Shown here: in pieces, positions 1 to 10,179 of the stretch | Layout: each line of letters begins with the position of its first letter | Numbering within the stretch: the stretch's first letter is position 1 | DNA from: Lepidodermella squamata | Lineage: Eukaryota > Gastrotricha | Direction of reading: 5' to 3' | NCBI GenBank assembly: GCA_047495785.1 | Contig: JBLDXI010000030.1 | Span: 62,001 to 126,000, forward strand | DNA: 64,000 nucleotides | Program-made: the position numbers and the translations under genes | The notes under the pieces: generated by a model | The model's database searches: none | Told to the model about the DNA's origin: nothing | Seen by the model: only the letters and a program-made list of their open reading frames with translations

Positions 1-426
1 GATGAATGATTTTGAAAAATGAAAATACGCTAGGACGAAATCAGATCTGGTAATTATGACGTAGAGTAGGTAATTGGCCACGACGTAGCGTTGGCAATAG
101 TGCTAGACCGGAATTTGGTCATGCGTGTATGCTACAATGAATTTATTTTTGTTGGTTGTAGTATAGTAATGTCGTCTCACGGGGCACGTAGGATTAGCCG
201 CGCACTTTGACGCCCTCTTCATGCGTGTGAATTTCGCATGTCCGAAAACAGCGATCGATCACGCAATTGTTGCCCAGTGCCTGTTTATCAAGTGCGAATT
301 GAGTGATCCAATGAGGCCACTTGTTTTCAAGAGTACGACTCGTTTCTCCTAATATTCAGTACAATATAACAATTCGATTACAATATCAGTGTTATTTATT
401 ATGAAAATAAGCAATTCGAAACAGTT
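1..426. other. Intergenic, no gene seen
   Basis: Mixed-composition sequence at the window edge. I see no long reading frame, repeat or RNA gene. It probably includes the 3' flank of the small cysteine-rich gene that follows on the minus strand. Confidence 0.4.
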
Positions 427-702
427 TCAGCTCTCCTTGCACTTGAATCTAGATTTCCGCTTGCTATGGCATTCCGCAATCCACTGCGATATCGCTGAAT
501 GGCTTTTGCTGAGTTGACACGGGCAGAAGCCTTGCGAGCATGGGTACGCGTCGAACGATGAACCCTGATGGCACATAATTTGCATAAATCGAATGTCCTT
601 GCACGAGCACTTTTTCGCCTTGATTGTTATCCAACTTTGCGATGGCAGTAGTTGAATGAGAAGCAGCGTTATCAACATTAAAAAATCCGCCTTAAACTTC
701 AT
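427..702 (-). CDS. Small secreted cysteine-rich protein (91 aa), unrecognised
   Basis: Single-exon frame with ATG at 702-700. The first ~23 residues (Met, basic, then a Leu/Ile-rich core ending PSQS) look like a signal peptide. The mature part of ~68 residues is basic and has eight cysteines, arranged as a Cys-x-Cys pair, an isolated Cys, a cluster of three around YPCSQGFCPC, and two near the C terminus, so four disulfides are possible. I do not recognise the family. It could be a secreted effector, an antimicrobial-type peptide or a channel-modulating peptide; no function is assigned. It lies 3' of the first channel gene on the same strand. Confidence 0.55.
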   Translation of the reverse strand: MKFKADFLMLITLLLIQLLPSQSWITIKAKKCSCKDIRFMQIMCHQGSSFDAYPCSQGFCPCQLSKSHSAISQWIAECHSKRKSRFKCKES

Positions 703-1033
703 AATTTGTTACTTATGAATAAAAACTACGTAGTTAGGACATAAGGTAAGCTCGAGAATAGCAAAAACGCCGGTAGTCGTGCGTGGACTGCCGGAACCTG
801 GAGGATTATCTGCAGCTAACAATTCGCCGGAAGGCGGCTTAGAAAATTTAATAAGGCGACGATGCACTTTCTCGAAAAGCCTATAAACAAAATCGCAGTG
901 TACGCGCAATAATTATTTTCCTTTAATTTTTAATTATTCGACAGCTATATCGGGAATTTGTTGTTGCGGTTTTCAACAATCGATATAGATCTCGTGTTGG
1001 TAAAACCTCCTTATTCATGCGAAGTTTATTTTC

Positions 1034-2260
1034 CTAATTTTTCATAAGAATGAATAGATACAAGTCAGCGACGCACAAAATCACAGAAAGAACGGTAAAC
1101 GTAACAAAATCAACAAGTCTCACGCGGGAAATCGAGAAAAGTTTACCAGGAAAAGCAGACTCTCTGAAAAACGGTCTCTTAGCAAGTTCGCAAGCTAACA
1201 AAGTATAGATTGTGATAAGAACAGCGGCACCGAGTTGAATAGACAGAAAAATAATGGCGTAAGGAATGTTGTTAGTTTTAGGCACAGATTCATTGATAGC
1301 AGCTTGAGACACTGAAAAGGCAAGTACAACAGTTACAAGAAAAACAGGTCTATCTGCAGATTCCGGGTCTAGGAATGCTCCCACTAGAAGTAGAATCGTA
1401 AGGCATATCGTTGGGTAAAACACGTTGACCAAGAACAGATGAGGCCGGCGTTTGAAGACGTAGGTGAAGATCACTCGGTCGTACCCTATATGAGGAGCAA
1501 CCGGGTAATAGATGGTAATATTTTCTCCTGTCATGCTTTCCAAGTTCCATACGGCAGAATCAGTGAGGAAGGGTGCGCTTTTCGCGTCTGCCGACAGGCC
1601 GTACGCCACTTTCGGATCTTTTTCCAATTTGAGACGGTAATTTGCTGTTTGATCATTGGCTTCAAATTGCACATTGCAAATTTGAGTGTCGAAAGGAAAT
1701 TTTTCCAGGCTGCGAGGGTACGAAAGCGTGAAAATACCCTTTAAGGAATAATAATCTTACTTGAGGGGGCAATAAGCGTGGAAAGGAGCGTTGATGTTGA
1801 GGCGGGTGAAGCCTTCGTAACGGAATTTAGACACCCTTCTATCCCCAATTAGCGCATCCACTGAAAGATCTTCAGCGCCATTAAGGAAAGTTATCGCTGG
1901 ATACCAAGTATCCGTGACTTGAACATTGAAAACCTTAACCTGGGCCCAATCGTCTGGATTCCAATGTACGCATGGATGAGTCCATTTCAGGCCTAAATTG
2001 GCCATCAGCGAAAACCTCTGATCCGGCTCAACGATTTCGATGAATCGCATTGGGTTGAACTGAATTGTGATTTCTATAGCCGAAGAATTAGCGACTGGTT
2101 TCATTTTCGATTGCAGGTTACAAAGCTTAGAAAAATGTTGGTAAATTGCCTCTTCAGCCGGCATGAAAGTTGCTGCAACATCTTCTGAGGTTTCTTGAGC
2201 AAAACTACCAACGAATGAAAAAACTAGGAGAATTGTTAGAAGCATGAAGGGATTGATCAT
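1034..2260 (-). CDS. Cys-loop ligand-gated ion channel subunit, clade A, copy 1 (391 aa)
   Basis: Two exons, complement(join(1034..1709,1761..2260)); the 51-nt GT-AG intron is phase 2 and falls between the third and fourth residues of the Cys-loop. Signal peptide 1-21. The extracellular ligand-binding domain has a family-specific Cys47 and Cys97 (THPCVHW in place of the usual WxDxxLxW loop D), a loop A-like TWYPAITFLNGAED, and the Cys-loop C164-C178 around FPFDTQ. M1 ~258-280, M2 ~288-308 (Asp -1', Arg 0', Leu 9', Glu 20'), M3 ~316-340, an unusually short loop of ~25 residues, M4 ~367-388. The loop B Trp position is Asn, and there is no loop C Cys pair. Known for the family: pentameric neurotransmitter-gated plasma-membrane channels. 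Ligand and ion selectivity are unknown; cation conduction is inferred from the acidic -1' and 20' residues. Confidence 0.9.
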
Positions 2261-2900
2261 GCTTTTTTGGCTACAGCCGTAGTTGCATAGGCATTATGTG
2301 GAGGTGAATGACGAAAAATCGAACAAACAAGGTAAGCTCTCATTCCAATTTCCTTGCTTTTATGTTTGCACTAGTCTGGAGCATGCCTGATCGTTAAGTA
2401 ATTTTAAAATGTTCATCGTGTATCGATTATTTTCGCATTGAATCACTACGCTAATGGTGAGCATGTGGTTTTAAATATAAATGAGGCTTTCCTTTTTAGA
2501 TTTCTGCTGCGGATTATTGACCGGAATCTTTTTAAAATCAAAAGTAAACAATCGTTCTTCGACCTATTTTTCAGAATTTGTATACTATATTCCTTATAAA
2601 TCCAAACAATAAAAAAAACCTAATAGCTATGGTTTCTACCTTAGTGATTTTTACTAATAAAAAAAATTAAAAAATTCTAAAAAGGATTTGCTTTGGGCTG
2701 ATTACGAGCCACGAAGTTCTTCATTCTTTCAATATCATGATTCATCTAATCAAATATCAAACTATAAAGAATGTCAGTTTCCTCAACTCAACAGATGGTA
2801 TAGATGAAATCGCTCTTTTACTCTTCCCTCACCCTATCAAACAACACGAAAAATCAAATATAAACGCGTCTAACATAGCATGTTTACATAAAATATTTGC
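2261..2900. other. Intergenic between channel genes
   Basis: AT-rich spacer holding the 5' flank of copy 1 and the 3' flank of copy 2. A plus-strand reading frame across 2737-3117 is antisense to copy 2 and is not a gene. No RNA gene or repeat was recognised. Confidence 0.4.
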
Positions 2901-4123
2901 TCACTGCTTCATTTCTATGATGAAGAAAATATCGAACAACCACAAGAGTATTGCTAGAGCTCCAAATGTCACAACATCGATCAATCGAACTAATTTAAAT
3001 GCGCAACATTTGCCGAATCGAAACTTTTTACGGAATAACTTTCTACTAGCCAATTCACAGGCAACCAAGCTATACATGGTACAGAGAACAGAGGCGCCTA
3101 AATGTACCGACAGATAGATCAGAGCATAAGGAATATGGTTAGTCCTTGGGACAGATTCACTTATAGCAGCGAGTGATACAGAAAACGCAAGGACGACAGT
3201 GACTAGAAAGACCGGTCTATCTGTAGATTTTGGTTCAAGAAAAGCTCCAACTATCAGTAGAATTGTTAGGCACATTGTCGGGAAGAATATGTTAATCAAG
3301 TACAGATTAGGCCGGCGTTTCAGAATGAAGGAAAATATTACGCGATCATAACCGATCCCCGGTAGAACAGGGTACGTTAAAGTAACGTTTTCAGCGTACA
3401 ATTTCGTTAATATCCAAATTGACGAGTCTGTGACGAAAGGAGCGCTTCTGGAGTCAGCCCATAAGCCAAACGAGCTTTCAGCGTCTTGTTCCAATTTTAT
3501 CCTCATTTTGGACGTTGGTTCACTCGCTTCGAATTGAACGCTGCAGATTTGCGTATCGAACGGAAATTTCTCCAAGCTGTTTTCATTAAAAAATTGAATT
3601 GGGGTTAGTGTTAGCATTGGCTACACATTAACACTTACTTCATAGGACAATAAGCATGAAAAGCGCTGTTAACATCCAATCGCGCCGTTCCTTCGCTTTT
3701 GAATTTGATGAGCCGCCGTTCACCAATCACGCTCTCGAGTGATATATCATGAGCGCCGTTAATGAAATTCAACTCAGGGAACCATGTTTCCAACACTGGA
3801 ATCGAAAAGCCTCTCGCTCCGTTCCAGTCTGCCGGGTCCCATTTCAAGCATGGATGCGACCATTTCAGTCCCATGTTTGACATTAGCGAGAAGGTCTGTG
3901 TAGTATCTTGAATTTCGATGAAGCGGACAGGGTGGAACTGGATAATTATTTCGATCGAGGATGCATTGCCAACAGGCCGCATTCTTGACTGTAAGTTGCA
4001 TTTCCGAGCGAAATGCTGAAATACCAATTCCTCAGTTGGCGTAAAACTATTATCTATGACATTCGAAGTTGTGTTCTGCGCTGAATTCGAGCAACTTTGT
4101 AGAAGGAATATAAAAAGAAACAT
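2901..4123 (-). CDS. Cys-loop ligand-gated ion channel subunit, clade A, copy 2 (386 aa)
   Basis: Two exons, complement(join(2901..3576,3639..4123)), 62-nt intron with donor GTAAGTG and acceptor AAAACAG. The frame is open to an ATG at 4216, but I chose the ATG at 4123 because it puts the hydrophobic signal segment (FLFIFLLQSC) at the N terminus, as in the sister copies. Signature Cys are in ARKCNLQSRMRP and SHPCLKW. The loop B Trp position is Ser. M2 has Thr -2', Asp -1', Arg 0', Leu 9' and Glu 20'. The M3-M4 loop (ELASRKLFRKKFRFGKCCAF region) is very basic and short. It is closest by eye to copies 1 and 3, its immediate neighbours, which fits local tandem duplication. Confidence 0.88.
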
Positions 4124-4482
4124 TGTCTTATCGACTGCTACGGTTCCGGTGTGGAATCGGGTAGTTGAATTTTCAAAGTTTGTTTGATGAATCGATAATT
4201 CATGCGATTTGTCCACTTATTCGAGTTTATTTGCTCAAACAAGATAAATCTGAGTAGCACCCAAGAAAAAATCAAGATACACATCTGTTGTTTAATTAAT
4301 CGATTGAAGATGCTAGCCAGTGGTTACATTCAGTCTGGTTGGTTTCAGTTTTCGACCTAGTCGAGTCCTATTAAACTATAATGGAGTATCTAGGATGTGT
4401 TTGAAAAAACTGTGATTTTAAGGTTTTTCCTAATCGGCGAGGCGTCATTTTTATTAAAAATGAGTTCATTAATGCAAACATA

Positions 4483-5700
4483 TCATCCCAGCATCTGGAA
4501 TATAATTTTAAGGCTAAATATTGTAAGTAAAACAAAGAGAATTCCGAATATAATGCAATCAACCAATCTAACAGCTCTAAACGACCATCCCTTCATTATT
4601 CGGATTTTCCTTCGCATGGCTTTCCTTTTTGCGATTCCACAAGCGACAAGGCTATAAACTGTAATCAGAACAGATATGCAAAGTTGAAGAGAAAGATAAA
4701 TCAAAGCGTATGGAATGTGGTTAGTGCTAGGAATCGATTCGCTGATCCCAGAGAGCGATACGGAGAACGCCAAGACAACGGTTACTAGAAAAACGGGTCG
4801 ATCAGGCGATTTAGGATCTAGAAAGCCTCCGACAAGCATAAGCAAAGTTAGACAGTAGGTTGGGAGGAATATATTAATCACATAAAGGGTCGGCCTCCGT
4901 TTAAGGACAAAAGTGAAAATAACTCGATCATAGCCGATCTGCGGGAGAACAGGATAGGTCAACGTTACATTTTCAGCGTACAGCTTCTCCAAGCTCCAAA
5001 CATCTGCTTCTGTGATGAAAGGGGCGCTTCTTTCATCGGCCCACAAGCCATATGAGCTCAATTCATCGCCTTCCAGTAGCAGTCGATGTTTCGCGACTTG
5101 CTCGCTCGCCTCAAATTGAACGGTACAAGTTTGGGTGTCGAAAGGAAATTTTTCCAGGCTAATGATAGAATGCACTTGATTAAATGCGCAATTTTTCAAT
5201 GTAACCTACTTCATAGGGCAATATGCATGAAAAGCGCTGTTGATGTCCAATCTTGTGTTTCCAACATTTCTAAATTTGACAAATCTCTTCTCCCCAACTG
5301 CCGCTTCGAGTGATAGGTCATTCGCTCCATTGATAAAGGTGAGTTCGGGGTACCACGTTTCTGTAACGGGGATGTTGAATGAATTCACGTAGCCCCAGTC
5401 TGATGGGTCCCATTTAACGCAGGGATGCTCCCATTTCAGCCCTAGGTTAGCCATTAACGAAAAGGTCTGCTGCGTGTCTTCGATGTCGATGAATCTGATC
5501 GGGTGGAACTGAATTACAATGCCAATTGCTGTTGAATTAGCAACAGGGCGCATTCGGGAGTGAAGTGAGCACTTCTTCACGAAGTACTGGTATACCAGTT
5601 CTTCGGATGGTACAAAAACTGCGTGGTCATTTTCCGGAAAATTCTGGGCGTAGTTAAGAACTGATATTACGCTGAGAAGTAGGAAAACCGCTTCGAACAT
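4483..5700 (-). CDS. Cys-loop ligand-gated ion channel subunit, clade A, copy 3 (388 aa)
   Basis: Two exons, complement(join(4483..5158,5210..5700)), 51-nt intron. The donor is GTAGGT, a variant of the GTAAG or GTGAG used by the other copies. Signal peptide ~1-18 (FEAVFLLLSVISVLNYAQ). Signature Cys occur in VKKCSLHSRMRP and EHPCVKW. The loop B Trp position is Ser. M2 reads Pro -2', Asp -1', Arg 0', Leu 9', Glu 20'. The M3-M4 linker is short and lysine/arginine rich (AKRKAMRRKIRIMKG). This is the last copy before a ~15 kb stretch of unrelated genes. Ligand unknown; as in the other copies, loop C lacks adjacent cysteines, so a classical alpha-type acetylcholine site is unlikely. Confidence 0.9.
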
Positions 5701-6766
5701 TTTTCATCAAGTTTCAAAGAAATAAAGCAAAACATCATTGATTCTTTTCTTCCGCATTGTTTACTTACATCCGCCTTGTTAAATTTGCTGCGGCTGGTAG
5801 TAAAACATGAACATGCGAATAAGTTTGCTTGTTATTATTCAAGGGATCTGTTTGATCAAAGATTTGGCATGAAAAAGATTTTACTATACAACCTTTGCCT
5901 CTCGGCACTCGCGGCGCGTTAACTCATGCCCGCACTGTGCTTTCACAAAAATATAAAAGCCATAACGATCACAAAAGATGTTGTCATTACTTAGTGCCTT
6001 TCTGAACGTTTCGGAGAACTTTGATCAGCTCTCGATGGATACGCACATTCGAAAGTAGGTTTTCCCTGCTTTCTAAGATGCTGCTTAGACGATATTGAGT
6101 CCCTCAGCCTGCTGTTCTTGTCATTCGCGGCTCTTCCGGCCTGCATTTCGTCGAACTCAGCCGGCGTCATTACAGGCGTCAACAGGCCGTCGCATCACGC
6201 TGGCACATTTAGGTGACATCACCCAATCTCATAATCCCCGTTATCTAATTTTATCTTCCCGAAGTGGGTGAATCACGCATGAATACGTGATGATCGGACG
6301 GACGCCTGGATCTTCATAAATGTAATAAAACAAGCAATACATTGTTTGCAGTTAATGCATCAGCCTATAGTTGATAAATGTAATAAGAGGTATTTAATGG
6401 CATATTGAAGATGGTGTTTGTTTGACCAAATAGTTATCCAATAAAGAAATTGTCTAGTCCGTGCAATAGAGTTCTAACACCGACTTCTACTGAGAAATTT
6501 TCTTGGCGTTATATAAAACATGTGCATTTTACTTCACCTGTTTTTCTAGTCTGTGCAATAAAGTTCTAGTACCGGGTAGGGTAGTGAGTCATATCACTCA
6601 TTTCGGCCAAGTGCGTGAACACCAAAATGCGTGATCCGGGTGTATGAACAGCAGGCAAATGACAAAAAATGGCATTTCGAGGTGTCAGATGCCAGCTCAA
6701 TTCATTCATTCATTTTCAACTCTCGATAACAAGAGATAATTTCTTTTCAACTTTCAGCATCTTCAA
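5701..6766. other. Intergenic, with a short direct repeat
   Basis: No convincing gene. A 63-codon minus-strand frame at 5991-6182 lacks a signal peptide, a domain or visible homology and is not called. A phrase close to tctagtccgtgcaatagag recurs at about 6452 and 6547 with two or three changes, a possible ~95-bp-spaced direct repeat of unknown meaning. The right end is the 5' flank of the plus-strand small secreted protein gene. Confidence 0.35.
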
Positions 6767-7267
6767 ATGACTAAGCTAGCTCTTGCTTTTGCTGTTTTGG
6801 TAAGATTTCAACATGAAACCATCAAAGTTAATTGTTGATACGTACATTTTGTTTCGCAGGCCGCCACTGCTGCTATTGCTCTGTCAGATTGGGCGTCGTA
6901 CAATCGCTGCATGAGCAGTACAGGCGGCAGCTATAGTAGAAAGTACAATGCTTGCAGACGCCACGTCCCTCCACCGGGCCGCGAGGAAACTGTCTTCGAG
7001 GAAGAAGCCCGTGCTGCGCCTAAAATCGGCCATAAATGCAACGGCCCCAAACTAGGACGAGTCTACGTCTGGGCCCGCGTCAACGGCCAAGTCGTCTGCA
7101 AGAGTACGGTATTTGGTGAGCGCGAGGAAACCGTCTTCGAGGAAGAAGCCCGTGCTGCGCCTAAAATCGGCCATAAATGCAACGGCCCCAAACTAGGACG
7201 AGTCTACGTCTGGGCCCGCGTCAACGGCCAAGTCGTCTGCAAGAGTACGGTATTTGGTGAGCGCTAG
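6767..7267 (+). CDS. Small secreted protein with a 47-residue tandem duplication (146 aa)
   Basis: Two exons, join(6767..6799,6860..7267); phase-0 intron of 60 nt (GTAAGA...TTTCGCAG). The spliced N terminus, MTKLALAFAVL joined to AATAAIALS, is a clean signal peptide cut by the intron. The mature part starts with a Cys-containing segment (YNRCMSS, YNACRRH), followed by two 47-residue units (about residues 52-98 and 99-145). Each unit contains ETVFEEEARAAPKIGHKCNG and a second Cys in VVCKS. The DNA units differ by one synonymous base. Family not recognised; secretion is the only supported property. An AATAAA lies ~130 nt downstream. Confidence 0.7.
6980..7261 (+). repeat. 141-bp near-perfect tandem duplication inside a coding exon
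   Basis: Units 6980-7120 and 7121-7261 align with one difference that I can see (act versus acc at a Thr codon). A third unit starts at 7262 (cgctaggaagcc) and corresponds to cgcgaggaaacc, so the stop codon TAG sits where the units have GAG. The duplication is in frame and adds exactly 47 residues. The near-identity implies a very recent event, or an assembly artefact. Confidence 0.9.
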
Positions 7268-7395
7268 GAAGCCATCTGAACATGAGGGACGAGCGTGGTG
7301 AAAGGACATGATATAGGAAGTGAGATGAGATGAGCTATGTGCTGTTATGACTGCGAGTGCTTTGTGTGATGAAGCGCGCTGTGTATCAATTGCGC

Positions 7396-7401
7396 AATAA
7401 A
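7396..7401 (+). terminator. AATAAA polyadenylation signal
   Basis: Canonical hexamer ~130 nt after the stop of the small secreted repeat protein gene, on the same strand. Its position fits 3'-end formation for that gene; no transcript evidence is available. Confidence 0.5.
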
Positions 7402-7787
7402 ATGCAGGCAAAATCGGATTAATTAATAGTTATGGAGAAAAAAGTTATCTATGATCAAAAGTACTCAAGACATAGGATGAAATAAGATGAAATAAGACAT
7501 TCTGATAAAAGAAGACACATATGTGATGAAAAAGTCACCCATATTATACGGTAAAGTGTGTTGGGTATAGTACTTGAGAGTACTTATTCGGTGCATTAGA
7601 CCTGGACAGTTAGATCTGCATATTGGTGCGTTTAAGAAAGAGCAAGTGGCATACGGACGGAATATCCCCGAAAATCCTCGCTATTATGCAACAAAAGTCA
7701 TTTGCTGCAATTATGCCACTGTGCCTTTTTTATTCAAAAAATCTCAGTAGGTGGTCCAGGCATATCTAATACATGTAGTAAGAGGTT

Positions 7788-9138
7788 CTAATTAGTTGTA
7801 GACGGAGACGCACATTCAACGGCCGGCCCCCGCAGCTTCTGGCGCATGAATCGTTTAGTAAAGCCAGGCCGTAACATTTGAATGATAGGGGAAAGCATCA
7901 ATTGCGAAACGAAGATTACAACTACGATTTTGTTAACCCAGTACGTTAGATACTGAGGGCCGATTTCTCGGTACAGCGTCATGAAGATGAACTGAATCCA
8001 AATAGGTGTGAAACACACGAAAAATGTAATAAATGTGATGAATGATTGCTTCACGAAAAACAATTCGCGCCTCTTCCAATCAGCCTTCCGATTTCCTGCG
8101 CTTTGACCCCAAGCGACGCCAACCGAGCTGATCTTCTTGTAAATTTTCCTGCAAAACGACACAAAAGATTGAACATAGTTTCTGCGAAATTCTCGTATTC
8201 GAGTTTGTATGCAACCGTTTCAAGTAAATGTTCAGGGTTTTTTCCTTACAACATCAATGGGACAGGACGGAATCACGTTCCACAAAGCTAAGCCCTGAGC
8301 CCAACTGATTTTTCAGAGAACCAGCCTATAACTCAATCTAAAAATTTGACGAAGATTGTACTTACCAGAAGTTGTTAATCATGATTAGCGAGCAGATAAC
8401 GGCCATTGCACCGCTTGAGAGGGAAAGTATCGCAGCAGTATCAAGGCCCCATGCCACATGGTTTTCCCAGCTGGAACAGACCGGGAATGCCGTATCGTTG
8501 CTCAACTCAGTTAGGCGTATCATTCTCACTCCGAAATTTCTTAATGGATACACGCCGAGAATTCCCATTCCAAGCATGGATGACATGTAAAGGGAAACTA
8601 TCACGAAGAAAATCTGAAAAAACGATAAGACCTTAACCGATTGAACTACTTATGCAAATTTTACCTTCTTTTTGTTACTCTTCTGTTCCAGGCCATTCGA
8701 AAATACGCATATTCGGCGTTCAAAGGTTATTAGAGTTAAAATGAAAAAGCTGATACCACCCATGCCATAAAACAGCCAAAAGAAAGCTGTGCAAGAAGCG
8801 TCGCCTAATTCCCAAAAGCCGGTTGGCACAACTACGAGGATGCCTATCAGGTAAAGAGTTGCAAAAACTATGCTGGACACATTCAACGCGTTGAGTAGAA
8901 CACGAAAGTCCTGCTTTACTTCCCGCTTTCGATAGAGTATGATATTTGCGATATTTGACGCTATCAAGCCGACGATGAGCATGGAAAATGGCACAGCGAA
9001 CTTGAGACGGTCCGACAACGTGTTGGATCTCAGGTTGTGAAATTGACCTACGAAATACGGCCTCGGTCCTTCGAATCCACGGTCGGGAAGTTCGACTATT
9101 ATCCAAGCGTCTCCGATAATCTCACCTGTGAAATTCAT
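7788..9138 (-). CDS. Class A (rhodopsin-like) G protein-coupled receptor, orphan (360 aa)
   Basis: Three exons, complement(join(7788..8148,8366..8613,8665..9138)), introns of 217 and 51 nt (phases 2 and 0). The N-terminal tail is ~47 residues with an NFT glycosylation site. Seven hydrophobic segments follow. The conserved extracellular disulfide pair is visible (Cys in GDASCTAFF before TM3, Cys in AFPVCSSW in the second extracellular loop). TM3 ends in TFERR, a divergent D/E-R-Y motif. TM6 has VCFTPIW, a CWxP relative. TM7 has LSPIIQ where NPxxY is expected, and no Lys at the retinal-binding position, so it is not an opsin. The C-terminal tail is short (~30 residues). Ligand unknown. The unusual TM7 motif may alter activation or G-protein coupling. 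Confidence 0.82.
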
Positions 9139-10179
9139 AATAATTCAGGGATATGCCATTGAGAGAAAGCTGCAGTGAGGTATATGTACCGTTGATTAGC
9201 TGTATAGCAAGTTGAAAAGAACACAGTCATTAGCTGTCAATTAAGCATGTTTTCAGATCACGTATGGAAGAGAACAGAGATGAACGAAGCTTGATTTGAG
9301 GATGTCTACCTGTCTTATGAATCGCGGGAATCAAATGCGTGGATGGCTTGCGTAGGTTGGCCGAGGAATGTCATGCAACAAGTGCCGTAGTTGCAAGGTC
9401 ATTTTCTACGTAAATATAAAATAATTGATTAGTGGATCGCACGGCAGAAGTGTTTCATCCCGGAGTCATAGCAAAGGATCAAATGACCAATCAGCGTGTG
9501 CGCCAAAGTCCACATTTTTAGTGGTTCTACAATGTTTTGGACAATCATGTCGGAAGTTTTCCTTTGTCGAAGGTCGGCTTCCTTCAGATAGACCTTGCCC
9601 TAGATTCTTCAAACTATGAAAGAAGAGAGAGTGATAGACGGTGAGGTGGATGTACTGCTGATTAGCTGCATACCCAGCTACGCACGGTCTTGGACAAAAA
9701 CTGAAATTTGTCACAAACTCGCATAAGTAGATGAGTAGAAGAAGAAGAAACTCATGTTTTATTGGAAAACCACATATGGCAGATAAATCCTAACTGCTTG
9801 CCCTATGACACTATGACTCATAAAGTTGAGAACTAAGAATAACTATTGCTTCTAGATTATATATTGAACTATATTGAGGCGCTAATGGGCTAGTGTGTTA
9901 CTTGTTATTATACAAGTGGTAATGTAAAATTTGGCACGAGTCCTTAAATACAGAAAGAACAATATCATTCGACAAGGATTTGATCTATCTTTTCGTACAG
10001 AGATCCATAAATAATTTTTTTTATTATTAAAAAAATATCGGACTGTCGAAATGTTTAGGGATTACCGTCTATCTACATTTGAATATTTAGTCGAAATATA
10101 TTCGAAATATTTGATCTCTTTCGGGCTTCACTGCGCCTTTAACTGACACTGTAGGTTGGCTTTTTCATCGAATTGGCTG
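9139..10179. other. Intergenic, no gene seen
   Basis: AT-rich spacer between the two GPCR genes. Imperfect direct repeats occur around 9172-9205 and 9640-9670 (a phrase like gtgaggt..atgta..g.tgattagctg). No reading frame with signal peptide or domain features was seen. Confidence 0.35.

Noticed and set aside
709-909. A 66-codon minus-strand frame with a Pro/Gly-rich stretch (NPPGSGSPRTT)
   Set aside because: No signal peptide, domain or splice partner; GC-rich composition alone is not evidence of a gene.
1757-2260. Exon 1 frames ending in ...CPLK-stop or ...CNFE-stop look like genes for soluble acetylcholine-binding-type proteins
   Set aside because: In each gene the stop is formed by the donor site of a phase-2 intron, and the remaining channel follows ~50 nt later in frame.
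2737-3117. Plus-strand frame of 126 codons
   Set aside because: It is antisense to exon 2 of channel copy 2 and has no features of its own.
5991-6182. Minus-strand 63-codon frame
   Set aside because: Low-complexity Ser/Arg content, no signal peptide and no recognisable homologue.
7788-9138. Opsin identity for the class A GPCR
   Set aside because: No Lys at the retinal Schiff-base position in TM7 (six residues before the NPxxY-like motif).
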